64,000 nt of DNA from Clavelina lepadiformis. Lineage: Eukaryota; Chordata; Ascidiacea; Aplousobranchia; Clavelinidae. The stretch covers positions 5,146,001 to 5,210,000 of the forward strand of contig NC_135244.1 of NCBI RefSeq assembly GCF_947623445.1, written 5' to 3'. Made by a program: the position numbers and the translations under genes. This document shows, piece by piece, positions 45,601-58,551 of this stretch. The notes under the pieces were generated by a model. The model did no database searches, had not been told where the DNA came from, and saw nothing but the letters and a program-made list of their open reading frames with translations. Numbering within the stretch: position 1 is the stretch's first letter; the number at the start of each line of letters is the position of its first letter.

Positions 45601-47227
45601 GATGAAGAAATTGGGAAAAGATGTCCTCGTTGGATAAAATATCGTGAAGCATCGATGTGTATGCTTTGCTCAAAGCCCTTTGGGAGATTCAATCGTAAAG
45701 ATCACTGCAGAGCGTGTGCAAAAGTATGGTTTTGATGTCAAGAAACATTACAGACTAGTATGTAAACTTGACTGAGAAAAATTATTACAATGTATCAAGA
45801 TTTCAATGAAATATAAGTAAATAGGAGAACAAAAGTGCCAGAACATATCTTAATTTGACAACTTCACAGGTAGTCTGTCTTGATTGTAGCGACCAGCAGT
45901 ACATTCTTGACTACGCATATGGTGAAACTCATAGGGTCTGTATTGTTTGCCATCAAATTTTGAACGCAAAGTATCAGGTGAGGAGTATTTGAATCGTATA
46001 AATGAAAGTAACGCATATTTGTTTGATTTATACTTTTAAAACTTTTAACACTTTTGGTCCCATACATCTCCAATTTATCAGTAATTCCAAAGGTGCGTGG
46101 CCAAAAGAGAAATCAAATTTGTGCATGTTTTTCAGGTTGATGCATCGGAGCTTGCGCAAAAAAGTTTGTTATCTGACTTTCTCTACTTTAGTGAGAACTC
46201 AAATTGGCGGAAAATGACAGAATTCTGGTGTCTTGTGCCCAAAAATGAACTGAAAGTGTACGTTTTCAAAGCCACCAGGGTTTGTATTTTGTTAATACCC
46301 GGTTTAACATTCATGTATTATTGTGATAGTGATAACCAAGCTAATCCTATTTCTAATTAAGTTATTATTTTAAATTTGCTTCCCAAAAACAAAGATAAAG
46401 TCGTTGTCTGTATATAACGATTTTAATCACTAATATGGACTACGCGTTAGTAACTACGAAGCCCAAGCCTATGCAGCATTTTGCACTTGTATACAACTTA
46501 CATAAATATAAGATCCAACACCGCAATGGTGTGGAACGAATACTGCTAACAAGCACCAAGAAATTACAAAAATCGCAAGCTTATAAATTTCATTAGCTAA
46601 CATTCAATTCCGCCTGAATAAACTAATCCAAATTGCGTAGGTCATAGCTCTTTCTGCTTGTAAGACACTGCCCAAGTAAACAATATGTAATGGAGAGCAA
46701 TTCATTACGTAATCAGTCACAGGGTTATCACATGACATTCGCTAAACGCGCGGCTATAAAAGTATCTCTAGCTCCAGTCACAAGCCGAGTCCTAAATACC
46801 ATTGACCATAAAAACATTTGTGTAAACATTAGTTAAGTCATACATACTCTTGTCATTTTGTAACTAATGATGCTCATGCGTATATACAGTAAAACGTCAT
46901 GTAAGGTGATAAATTTGTTTTATACAGGACATCAAAGAAGAAAGAATAATCAGTTTAGAAGGTTGCAAGGTTTCCTGCTCCAATGAATGTCAAGAACAAA
47001 AATATTGCATGAAACTGGAGGCAAAGCAAAACATCTACTTTCTGGCAACTGACGATAAGAAGCTTGCCCAGAATTGGTTGTATGTACTAAGTGAAGGTTC
47101 CAAAGGAAAAAGATTGAAAGAGGAAGATGTGAAAAATGCTGGAAGCAAGGGTCCTGTCTTACCATCGCCAATAGAAAGAAAAACAAGTTTTTTCAATCGA
47201 GTGGCATCAATAAGACGGAGGAAATAG
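42669..47227 (+). CDS. FGD-like: FGD-C: GBP-helical-like module + DH-PH-FYVE-PH, complete
   Basis: Thirteen exons: 42669-42729, 42881-42942, 43063-43278, 43363-43515, 43892-44040, 44135-44324, 44439-44603, 44879-45028, 45113-45288, 45450-45723, 45870-45977, 46136-46279 and 46928-47227, giving 715 residues with the same phases as FGD-A. The N-terminal module has YEDRM, but the GBP-like HKES motif reads KKER. The DH domain has TPIQRIPRYKLLL. The FYVE finger keeps eight cysteines, but WxxD is WIKY and the basic motif is RKDHCRAC, so lipid binding is doubtful. PH2 is followed by a basic tail ending ASIRRRK. It was probably made with FGD-B in the tandem duplication and kept intact. It likely acts on Cdc42-type GTPases, by family. 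Confidence 0.87.
46370..46920. promoter_or_regulatory. TATA-containing segment in intron 12 of FGD-C
   Basis: CGCGCGGCTATAAAAGTATC (near 46746) is a good TATA context and is followed by a C-rich start-like stretch (GCTCCAGTCACAAGCC). It has no counterpart in intron 12 of FGD-D. It may be part of a solo LTR starting near TGTAATGGAG (46686) or a cryptic promoter; no LTR edges or target duplication could be fixed. Confidence 0.3.
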
Positions 47228-49053
47228 GCGAAGACGTGACAGCATGGATGAGTTTTGCAAACATCATTTAGATATTTTCGGACATACTGAAGCAGACGTA
47301 TACACAGTAAGCTTTATTACCATAAAACGAGTTGGAAAACCTGGCCTGGTTTTTGCAAATTCACTTCAGTACTTACAATTTGCAAGTTATACTTTCTACT
47401 CACCCAATGTAGGCTATGACAAATTCTATAAGGATGTCAATGTTTGCATAGTTTGATGTATATAGCTATATACTAACCTAGGTTAGTTTTCATTCAATTT
47501 TTGATCGGCTACAGTTTTCTATCACTCGCCCCACTTTATAAATTTTTTTTTTATATATTGTTTTATTTTCATTTTTCACCTATTTTGTCTTAATGAGACT
47601 GTGATTAAGTCTTTCACTCAATTGCAGTCGAGGACGAGATTTTCCGAAGGATAACGATTTTTATGTCATCGTGTCGTTTTTTATTTTGATTCGTTGGTAT
47701 TAATGCTGATGGTCTTGCACTGATTTGTAACAATCAAATCAAAAAGCTGGCTTAAACAAAGCGGCATTTTAAGTAAAGATTTCACAACAAACATGGTCGA
47801 AGTTACACCTCTCGTAGTTGGAACAAGCTCTTGGCCAGTTTTCAAAATTAAATGTAGAATCATATTGTTCATCTCTATCCCTCAATTTCAAACTTAGCTG
47901 TTAATAGTGAAAGGTGGAAAACAAGACTCCGTCTCACAAAACCATTTTTTTACAGTAGCAATGTGCCTGTTTATGACAGGAAGTTTAATTTTTAGAATTT
48001 GTCTTTCTAATTTGGCAAATCAAGCATTTAAACAAAACTGATAAAAAAAAAATTTTAAATAACCTAATTGTGCACGCAATTTTGACGTTTGCTATGCTAT
48101 GACAAATAACTTTTTAAAAAGATAAAGTATATAGTTTAAGCTTCTGCTATAAAAGATTAATATGAAATAATCCAAAGTCGGCTGTTGGTAAATTTACCAT
48201 CCTCATTACTTCTTCATGATCTTCTAACAAGTCATCGCATGAATAGAAGATATCGTACACATCTGAAGAAAGGATCAACAGGAATTTGTTTGTATGAAAT
48301 GTCCACACTTTACGTGACTATAAGGTGAATCCAATTGTGACAAGTAATATCGATCTTTGCGGTATTTTTAAAATTGGAAAATACACAAGCTATACGGTAC
48401 AATTACATGTTAAAAGCAGTCCGACCTTCATGGCTCAGAGAACTTTTACTTTCTGGTAATTGCTTTGAGTTAAGCTCTGCATCCATGTGCGCGACTGAAA
48501 AGTTTATTTTGATTTTTAAGATCAACCTTATATAGCCTTTAACAGCAAAATAGCATTTTTATGTTCTAATAATTGCATAAGGTGCGTTTACAAGCTAACT
48601 CAAAAACTTGCCATACAAATGTTTGAAGCGCACTGACTCAATGTTTGAATTCTCCAGCTAACTATATGCTTTCAGTCAATGTACGAGTATTAGTACGTCT
48701 TCATTCTATATTTGAGACTTGTATATTCTGTATTTAAATATATTTTTTGCATTGAAATCTCTGCCCTCGGCAGGGGAAAGTTTCTAAATTAATTGAACTT
48801 GACGATGATTTTGTAATGAAAAGTGGTGTATGGTACCTTAACCTGTAAGGTTTGCCCACTTCAATACAAAGTCTGTTTACTTGTGTATATCTTAACAGTG
48901 AACTTTGATAGACTTCAGGAAAATAATAACACGGGAATGACAACTGTATAATCTGATTATATTGAAGCCTCTTTGAACGAATAAATCAAGATAGAACATT
49001 GTGACAGCAACAGCATAAAGACATGTTGCGGCGTTGAACATACGACTGATAAG
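47228..49053. other. Intergenic region downstream of FGD-C
   Basis: No gene is supported. The open frames at 47244-47456 and 48734-49139 have no motif or splice context. Confidence 0.4.
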
Positions 49054-49747
49054 TAGGGCAAGTTTTTGTTGCAATAAAAAAGTGAGAAAGTTGAACTTAA
49101 TTTTAACAAAAGTTGCAGTAAAAAGTTGCATTTATGCACAGGTTTTTTAAAATTATTCGGGTATGAGATACTCGAAAGGATCCATTGTATAACCCAGCAG
49201 TTTAAGACTTGCAGGGTGTCTGCTTGTTCCTTCTTCGCTATTCAATCGATCATGCATACATTTTTATGTTCTTTAGGTTTGAAACCTACATGACAGCATT
49301 TCGCTGTCAGCTCCCGCAGAGCTGTCAAATTTGGTACTTTCCCATTTCACGGACGGCCTGGCGAGACCGCCGAAAATTGCATTTTTTGCCGGGACGCAGC
49401 AAGAAAAAAACGCAATGCGGAAACAATTTTCCGCAAAAAGCCAAACAGCAAAGCGATAACCCACCCCTCCCCAAACCCCCTAGGTCTGCAAACTTGACTA
49501 CTAGAAACTAGAACCATATTAGAAATACTTTTATAGCATGTTTTTTAAATCACTCCTTTACATTTTGCGCAATACTTGATAAAAGTTGCAGTAAAAAGTT
49601 GCATGAAAACTAGAAAAAAGTTGCAAAAAGTTGCAATATAAAATTCCTACAAACAGCTTACAACATCATACTACATAAATTCTGCGTATTTAGGAAGCTG
49701 CCGGAAGCTGTAAAAAAAAGTTGCAAAAGTTGCAAAAACTTGCCCTA
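49054..49747. mobile_element. hAT-type miniature element, 694 bases
   Basis: The ends TAGGGCAAGTTTTTGTTGCAA and TTGCAAAAACTTGCCCTA are inverted repeats, flanked on both sides by the perfect 8-base duplication CTGATAAG (49046-49053 and 49748-49755). AAAAAGTTGCA words are repeated near both ends, like subterminal hAT transposase sites. The open frame at 49209-49511 is basic and proline-rich and is not recognised as a transposase. Confidence 0.85.
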
Positions 49748-49755
49748 CTGATAAG

Positions 49756-51015
49756 TGATAATTCGTAATGCACGCACAGGGGAAGCAATCGATTACCTCA
49801 CGCAGTGTTATGCTTCACTGATTCGATAGATGAGAATTCTATGTCGTACACAATTTTACATTTCATTAATTGATATATTTATCACAATTTCATACAATTT
49901 GGCCCCAGATTTACAGCTATTCTGTGGCATTATTTATATGCGATTTTGCTTGCATTTTGATACTGTTTGTCGGAATAAATTAAAACGAAATGCTGTGCCA
50001 AAACCCATTTAAAATATAGGCTTAATGGTTTTCATAGCAAATCAAAACAACTACTTTTACTTTTTATATAGCCTAAGTTATATATAATTTAATTCATAAT
50101 ATTTTCATTCATAAAAGTTTAATTAAATGAAGTCTATACACAAACCTATTATACTGGATAGTTGTCAGTAAATAAACCGATCAACGAAACAAAACATTTT
50201 TCAATAATAAATAGTAGTTACGCAGTTATTGAAACCGAGTTATGGGAAATATGTCTCTCAATATACCGGTGCTAGGTAGCGTTAAAGATGATAACATCTA
50301 TAACTGTAACAAAGAGAACAATAAATCTGCAAACTAAAGTCAAAGCTGTGACCAAAAAATAATTGGCAAAGCCTGAATAAAGATTTCTAGATGGATCAAA
50401 TCGTTTTTCTATTGCTTGTCCAGTGGAACCGGCGTCAAGAACATTACGTCATTCGAAAACGTCTTGAACTTTACTTTGGAGAAAAAAGTCATCGAACGTA
50501 AAGAGCATTTTTGGAATGCATTTAGATTTTTAGAACAAATTTTTCTAATGCTGATTCGAACAGCTAGGCGAATTAATGTATACAAAGCAGTATCATAAGC
50601 AGGATTCTTCCATAACCGAAGACAAAGAGATAACAAACTATCAGCAAATTACCTCCAGATTTAAAACGTTTCTCGCTGTTAACCAAGCATGACAGAATAA
50701 CAAGTTTACACCAGTTACGCTTCACAAACCCTTGTTGAGAAAAGCCTTGGGCGTTTTGTTGTCTCAGTTATATCTTCATGCAACACAAACCAGCACGCTT
50801 TAAATCTATATAATCTGCGTAGTCTACAGGATACCGTAAAGATTTCAGGTGCCTTATGCAAACATAGTAGTTTAAATAGCGAGGTGCACTGCTAACAAGA
50901 TAAACCATAATAAACTTTCTGAGCTTTTAAGTCATTTCGTAAACGTACCATTTCATAAGAGCCACCACCTTGTAAATTTAGTAGCCTAAAGCGTTCAGGA
51001 TTCAGGAAATAAGCA
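49756..51015. other. Intergenic region upstream of FGD-D
   Basis: No gene is seen; the overlapping frames at 50409-50636 on both strands are treated as chance. GGATTCAG at 50998-51005 is an acceptor-like site just before the first coding exon of FGD-D. Confidence 0.4.
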
Positions 51016-51039
51016 GTGGCTGCTTGGAATAATATAGCA

Positions 51040-54000
51040 ATGGACAAGGCAGATGGTTACCCGTTTACATTTGATGGTAAAGCATACGAACAATGATTAA
51101 GTACACTCTAAATACAGTGATATTAAGGCTGCCACCATTTCACAAATACTGCCTTGTTGTCAGAACCTAAAAGGATTACTTAGGAAGAATATATAACGAC
51201 TATAAAAGTAGTTTTATTAAGTTCCTTACATTGGATATTTTGTTACTCTTTCAGATGCAAATGAAGTGACGAAAGTATGCGAAGCCTTGCAAATATACGA
51301 AGACAATATGTCAGACGTAAATAACATATCATATTCTCTTTGCTTGGAGCATTACTGTGTCTTGGATTAAAGTTATTTGACTTTGATATCATTGCAGGTT
51401 TGCAGAAATACGCCTGGTTTGACAGATGACCAGTTCGAGTCAGAACACAAAGAAAGCACAGTAATGGCATTGCAGCATTTAGGTGACGTACCTGCCGCTC
51501 TTCACCAAATGCTCACTGAACTAATTGAGTTAAAGCTGCAGAGGCTGAGGGGACAAGTGGAAAACAACAAAAAACTGGCAATGAAAAACTTAACATGCGT
51601 AGATGCTGCAATGGTATGTAAACTTGTAAAGTTGTAACCGTAGAATAGTTTTTGTTAAAATACTAACATTTGACTATAGACAAGTTAGTTTTCAGGAAAT
51701 TTGTGATGACTCAAATTCAAATCTGAAAACAAGGTCTAACCACTCTATCTCGTCAAATGGTGAAGCCCATACAAAGTTACACTTCATAGCAAAAGAATTG
51801 CTTTCAACTGAGGAAGTGTACGTGGACACGCTACATCTAATAGATCAGGTATTAACGATCGACCAGTTATAATTACCATTGTCTTGTCTGGTTTCGCAAT
51901 GTTTACGCCGTTATTTCTCTGTGCATTGTAGAACAATCCTATGATAGTAATTTTGTGTCACTGATTGGTTGCGCATGAGTGAGTTCGTCTCATTCCCGTC
52001 CAAGTGCAGGTTTTGCACAAAAATTCTGCGCGTCAGTACCCCGTTTACCTATTTACGCTATAATTCATTTACGATTTGTGGCAAATCGCTTTCTTTATGT
52101 AAATGTCGCGGATTGAACTCAAAATAGCACAAGTACTACAAAAATAAGATTAAGAAATAAGAAGCAAATATAATGACATATTACTTTTTATAAACACTTA
52201 CCGTATATAACCACCAACAATTTTAGCGCAATTATGGCGTTTAAAGATTTCCCTAACTTCGTCTGCAGATAAAAAGCCTAACACCATGCATTCACGTATA
52301 AAAGTATGAGACTCATCATCTGCAACACGCCCTTTGTAAGCCTAGCTCTAGATTCTTCTCGTAACAACAAACGGAATGAACGAAACTAAAAACAGAATTT
52401 TGTTCGTTCAACACAATGTAACGCAACTGTTTGGCTTTGCTACTTTCATGGTCATTATAAAAGCCATAACAACTTGCTCTAGTCTATACATATATTACTT
52501 GAAGGTAATGAGTCCAAATCACAGTGAGCATAAGGTATATAAAATAACTGTGTGGTCACATTTTGGTCGATGTGACATTAGCAACATGAACAGCAACATT
52601 TGTTTTCCGCGATCCGAGTTGTTGTTTATGATAAATGAATGGGTATTAAAACGACGCGTATTTACTGATTTTTTATTTAGGCCGTTTACGAATTAGATGC
52701 CGTGTAAAACGATTTCGTAAGGCCGTATGCTCGCTTATTATATGTTTTCGTGTAGACAACACCCGATAAGTAATCGCAAATGAAGAAATGCAATAAACGA
52801 AAAAAATAAATACATAAAAGAGCAAAAGCCTATGGCCTAAAAAGTTGGATTGGTGAAGGAGTCCATGACCCGATGCTTCCGTAAATATGCTGGGGAATTA
52901 GGGTAAAGCTAGGGCCTACGCTCGACACACTACCGTAAAGTGTGAGCGTGTCCTTTGGCGTAAGTTCATCATCGCCCGAATGTAAGTAACAAAAACTTTG
53001 AATATAGCTAACATACTAGGCTGTACAATTTGCCATATTTACACGAAGGAAGCGATATGCCGCAGTGCAGAAATGGGAACACCTCTTTAAAATGAGGTAC
53101 CCTGCATAGAATTTCTGCGGCTAATCTATACCAGGTTAGAGAAGAAATAAGCAACAGCGCAGAGAACAAACCTGTTAAGATCTTATTGCACAAAACCGAT
53201 GTAGAACGGCATAAAAACTAAACCTGGTTCTTTCCGGAACAGGTTTTCCACAAAAAGTTGCAAGCAGAAGCACTTATAAGAGACATCATCCCAGAAGCTG
53301 AAGTAAACAAGATATTTGGTCATGTGTCTGCAATCTATCAATTCCATTTGAAATTTCTTCTTCCACAAATCAAAGAAAGACTTGATAACTGGTAACAAGG
53401 AACAAAATGACCTAATTAAAGAAATAACTCTTTTAGTTAGTTCCTAAAGTTTAATTAGGTACCCAAAAAAATTAAAACTGTTTTAAATTTAATCTATAAT
53501 GGAAATTATCTTCTTTGCGTTATAACTTAGGGATAACAATCCACAAATCGGTGACGTAATGATGCAAGCAGGTCCATTCTTAAAGATCTATGCCACGTAC
53601 ACTCAGAATTACAAAGAATCGTTGAAAACTTTGGACCATTGGTTGAAAAAATCTAAGCATTTTTCTTACTTGGTGCATTCGATTACAACCAAAACTATTT
53701 ATCCGTCTCTACCTCTTCAGGTATGTTACGTACCAGTGTTTTTACATTGTAATAACGTTAAAAAGCAGAGAGTGACTATTTCACCGTAAGTAGGTCATGC
53801 AGCCCGTTGTTAAAAATAGGCGGTTGGATTAAGATAATAAATTAATAATACGTATGCAAAAAGTTGATTTTAGCTATTTAAGAATTTATTGGAGTTTATT
53901 TAGCCTTAGGCTACTATTTTATAACATTTAAGTTACGTCAACAAGAAACTGTAAAAATAGCTTCGAACGCACGATTTTTTCCGTTGAAATAGTGAAACCT

Positions 54001-56949
54001 AAAAAGTATGGAGCTATATTTTGCTTTTGTTGGATTCAAAATATTTGCATAGCTGACATAGCAATCTTGGCTTCTATAATTTGAATGCACATGCTATTGT
54101 GCTCACAAGGTTTCAACCCCATATTTTGCGTGTTAAGATTTTCATAAAGCTTTAGAAAGCGTTAGTAATTGATGAATCAAATATTAACCAATCAATTTTT
54201 CTTGTTTTCCGTTTTCAGGCACACATGGTGACTCCCATTCAGCGGATACCACGATACAGGTTGCTTCTTGTGGATTATCTTACGCGATTATCAGAGGATG
54301 CTTTAGATAAAAAAGAAGCAGAAAAAGCGTTGGAACTTATCTCAGATGTTGCTTTGCATTTGAACGAAACTTTAAAGCTTGTGGTAAAATTGTTCTATTT
54401 ATCTAAGTTTCGGTTTCTGCTTGTTTGAACCACCGTGAAGCTGGTTACCAGTTAACTTATTGAAAACATGAATTTGGTTGCCTGATACGTGATTTTTTAT
54501 TCAGTTACTTGTTTGCAGATAAAGTTGGTTACATGTTACATAGTTACTTGTTCATTTAATTATTCTTAAATACAGATATTTATCAATATTGATTAAGTAA
54601 ACAAATAAGGGAATCGATCACCAGTTTCATGCCGTTCTTGTTTGAATGTAAATGCAATTGTACAATTACTTTATAATCACTTTTTTTACAAATTGGATAC
54701 AAACAGCTCCATGTTTAGCAAGATGGTGTTGATCTGAATTTCCACAATTAGTTCTATTTTTACATGTAAGGAAAGACGAAAAGAACTTGTAAAAAAACTG
54801 CAAGACTTGAAGAATGTGGATTTTGATATAACAGAAGTATTTAGAAATTTACTGAAAGAAGGCTCGGTAAAGCGACTGGACAATTGGGAGGACAAAAAAT
54901 CCGAAAGTTATTTGTATTTGGTATACTCAGATTTGAATTATTTTATCATCTGCTATTCAAGATATAAGTTAATCACAGTAAGTAAATGGTATGTGCAAAT
55001 TACGTTCAGCTTAGTGACATGCTACTTGACTGCTCTTCCATTCATAAAATTCCACTCAACAAATCGTACAAAGTTCGAGCTAGAATCGATCTTGCGGGTG
55101 CACAGGTTTTTGAGGTCAGAGCCTTTGATGGCTCTCATGGATTCTGCGTGCACGGAATAAAAGAATCGGTGGAATTTGCAACTGAGTAAATTGCCAACAC
55201 TTTTTTTGTAATTCTTAAATGTTAATAGTAAAAAGATTCCACTCTTTATTTATGTATTAGAACAAGTGAAGAAAGTCGGAATTGGATGCAAGCTATTAAA
55301 GATGCAATTGAAGAATACGAATGTAGAAAAAACTCTTTCAGAATATCCCCATCCCAGACTTTTGAAAATAAACCTGAATTTCCATCTACCTCTTCAAGCA
55401 ATTCTTTCGAGATCAAGGATGAAAAAATCGGGAAAAGATGTCCCCGCTGGATTAAAGATCGCGAAGCTTCAATGTGTATGATATGCTCCAAATCTTTCGG
55501 GTCGTTCAGACATAAGCAACATTGCAGGGCTTGCGGAAAAGTAATAGTTTTAGTGAAGTTACAGTAAAGTTTTGTTTTAGACTTAACTTGACTGCTTGTT
55601 GCAGGTGGTGTGTCTTGACTGCAGCGACCAACAACACAAGCTTGACTACATACCTGGTGAAACACAAAAGGTTTGCATTGACTGCCACAAAATGTTGAAT
55701 TCCAGGCGCAAGGTATATATAAGGTATAAGTATAAGTATAGGTATATACATATAGCTTATAATTAAATATAAGTGCTGTTGACAGCACCAGACTTGTTTT
55801 GAAACTATAAAGCACCTACGCTCAGAACTTATTGTGTTTCATCAATGATCTACAGGTTTAGAAGATGCTAGAGTATAGATTGGTGTTTTTAGGTTGATGC
55901 TTCTGAATTTGCCCAGAACAGTTTGTTGGCTGACTTCCTCTATTTCCGTGAAACTTCAAATATACGAAAGATGACAGAATATTGGTGTTTTGTGCCCACA
56001 AACGAACTGAAAGTGTACATTTTTAAAGAACCCAGGGTTTGTATACGTGCAATGCTGAGTAGAGTAATTGTAATAAGAAGTACATAGGAAAATTTTTTGT
56101 GTAAGCCTATGTGTAATGTTTTTTTGAACAACTTGCATGAACGGAATCAAAACACTGACAAAATGCTATATTCCTAAACCAATATCAAGCATAGATCTAT
56201 ATTCTATAAAATTTTTGACACGATATGAGTATATAGGATACCAAAATCTAAGAAACCATCAAAACCGCAGGTTTTTAAGTCCCAGTGCCAAACCCAAAGT
56301 CATATCATCCAACGCGTACTTGCCTGTATAAGGCAATTCAAATTTCAGCCTTCATCGTGCAAGCACGTCTATGGCCTACTGATTTTTTTACGAATCCCAA
56401 AGCTTTTAACTTGTGACATGATTAATGCTTTGGCTAACTTTCGAGCTTTGTTATTGCAACACACGCGCACGTGAACATGCAGCGCATGCAGGCATATTTT
56501 AGTGAAATACGCCTATGTACGAATTTTTCATGAGTATTAGCTTCATTAACCCGTTTCTGAAAACACATGTGATGAAAGAAAGCAGCTTTTACACCTTTAA
56601 AAACTTTGAGCCAGATTGCTGGTTATAGCAAAGTTCTTGCTTTATACAGGATCTCAAAGAAGAAAGAATAATTGATCTAAAAGATTGCAAGATTTCCTGC
56701 TGCAATGAATGCCAAGAACAAACATATTGCTTCAAGCTGGAGAAAGAGCAAAGCATTTGCTTCCTGGCAACTAAGGATAAGAAGCTTGCCCAGAAATGGT
56801 TGTATTTATTAAGTGAAGGTGCTGAAGGAAGAAAATTGACTGAAGAAGATATCAAAGATGCTGAAAGCAAAGGTCCTTCCTTGCCGACAACAACAACAAG
56901 ACGGCTGAGTTTCTTAGAGCGCGTTGCTACATTGAGAAGAAGAAAATAG
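51040..56949 (+). CDS. FGD-like: FGD-D: GBP-helical-like module + DH-PH-FYVE-PH, start codon moved
   Basis: Thirteen exons: 51040-51076 (homology from 51016), 51255-51316, 51398-51613, 51696-51848, 53243-53391, 53531-53720, 54219-54383, 54771-54920, 55010-55185, 55261-55540, 55605-55712, 55893-56036 and 56650-56949. The aligned start codon of the other copies is GTG here (51016-51018), with an in-frame TAA six bases upstream of it, so translation probably starts at ATG 51040 (709 residues). The module has YEDNM and EHKES, the closest match to GBP helices. DH has TPIQRIPRYRLLL. The FYVE finger has WIKD and RACG, nearest to the consensus, but HKQHCRAC for RRHHCRAC. The tail ends TLRRRK with a kinase-like RRLSF. 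Intron 4 is long (51849-53242). Confidence 0.86.
53766..53990 (+). repeat. Dispersed repeat family, copy 2
   Basis: In intron 6 of FGD-D. Shares ATTTCACCGTAAGTAGG, CCGTTGTTAAA, AGGCGGTTGGATTAAGA, AAAGTTGATTTTA and TTCCGTTGAAATAGTG-like blocks in order with copies at about 5696 and 62540. Confidence 0.55.
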
Positions 56950-58100
56950 ACAAGGATGCTGGAAAATGGGTTGTTAATTGCTACCACCACCACCACCACC
57001 TATACCCTCATTAAGTTCTAGCTGACATTGGCCTACTTTTACAACAACCACAAGAACCTTGGTTCATTATTGTTAGTGCATTTGCCAGACTAATGACCAA
57101 TTAAGTCACTAACTTGTCGTTATAACTCTATTCGCAAGTCAAGTGGAATCTTTTGGAAGAAATGACTCGGCTTAAATTACTTGAAAAATGTGGCTTGATT
57201 CAGGTTGAATTATTCAGCAAATAAGATTCGATTTAGGACAAATCAAGTGATATCTGAAAGTAGACCATATACAAAAAGCAAATACACTAATCATTTTCGT
57301 AAACTAGAGACGTTTAGAAGTTTTATAAATTCGTTTTGCTGCCCTACGTGAACAAAAAAAACTTCGTTTTAATTTAAATTACACTCTAATCTGTTTAAAC
57401 AAAAGAAAAAATTTTTGCTTGAATGCTAAAACCTAATCAATAATAACTGACTCAATCAAATCATTTACACAGTTTTTTAGAAAGGAGCCGACCAATAACA
57501 AAAAAATGCCATAAAAGTCTCCATTTGATTTGATTGTCTGGTTGAGGTGGTCGCGCTAGCGAAGCATAACGCTATACATTGCAATAGAATATAGTCTAGG
57601 TCGCGTTTAGTTGGTCGTGTTACCGGTGTTCTGCTGTACAACATACAGTAAGATGTTTTTATTTTTCGCCTCCTGAAATGATGTCGAAAAAAAAGTGAAT
57701 AGTTTAAAGTATTCAACACAGAATTAAAATTATTTAACACAGCTTTTTGTTTGACTTTAAATATATTATAAGTTGTAACAAAGTAGTAACAAATTTAAGT
57801 ATAACATTCAATTTAGATCTGCTCCATAACAGTTCTTGTAAAAAGCGTGGAAGTCAGTATCTTTAGTAGTACCAGTAGCTGCCTGATCTGAACGCTATAG
57901 TATATGGTAATTTATGAACATCTTTAAGTGGGTTTATACTGTATCAGGAATAAGGTGCATTAATCTGTACCTATAGCTTACAAAACTCTGCAACGGTTTA
58001 ATTATATTTCTTTCATTCTTTACCGGCATGCAATTTGAATGAAGTGCACTCACTTTAAAATATCATGACCATAACTAATGGGAACAATGTACAGTACAAT
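56950..58100. other. Intergenic region downstream of FGD-D
   Basis: A CACCACCACC run lies near 56985-57000. The stretch 57530-57640 (GGTCGCGCTAGCGAAGCATAACG ... GGTCGTGTTACCGG) looks like old transposon sequence, similar in words to 58555-58610, but no ends could be fixed. No gene is seen. Confidence 0.35.
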
Positions 58101-58136
58101 AGAATCCCTGTAAGTCGACTATTCATGGGACAGGAG

Positions 58137-58543
58137 TAGGGATGACATTCTAGAATAGCGAATCTTGAAGAACCGAATCTCAAAAGATTCGAATTTAATT
58201 TTTATATTTTCGCCGAGTCTTAGGAACCAGTTTTATTTTATGATAAAAAGTTTTCATTGGCACGTGCAGGAAATGTTGTTGTCGGTTGTTATTTGACATT
58301 CTAATTCTATGCGCTGCGTGTGTTTTCGTCATGAAACCTTGCGTCATGTTAATTTGACAATTGTCAACTTGCTTGAACCATAATAATTTTGTGAGTGTAT
58401 TGCAAAGACAAAACAAAAATATTGCGGGTGCTTAAATTTTTAACTTTTATGCTATTCTAGAATAGGATTCAAAATTTTAGATCCGGAATAAACTATTGTA
58501 GAGTATTTTAGAATAGTCAATTATTCTATATTGTACATCCCTA
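58137..58543. mobile_element. hAT-type miniature element, 407 bases, nested in older repeat
   Basis: The ends TAGGGATGACATTCTAG and, reversed, TAGGGATGTACAATATAG are flanked by the perfect 8-base duplication GACAGGAG (58129-58136 and 58544-58551). Joining the flanks gives a continuous stretch from AATCCCTGTAAGTCGAC to GTTTGGTCGCG that resembles pogo/Tigger-type ends, so this element landed in an older one. No transposase frame. Confidence 0.85.
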
Positions 58544-58551
58544 GACAGGAG

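Noticed and set aside
49209..49511. 100-codon frame inside the 694-base hAT element as a transposase
   Set aside because: No BED finger, DDE or dimerisation motif; too short and basic, so the element is treated as non-autonomous.
52376..52696. 106-codon open frame in intron 4 of FGD-D
   Set aside because: No motif, no family, and it lies wholly in an intron with low-complexity AT-rich sequence; likely chance.
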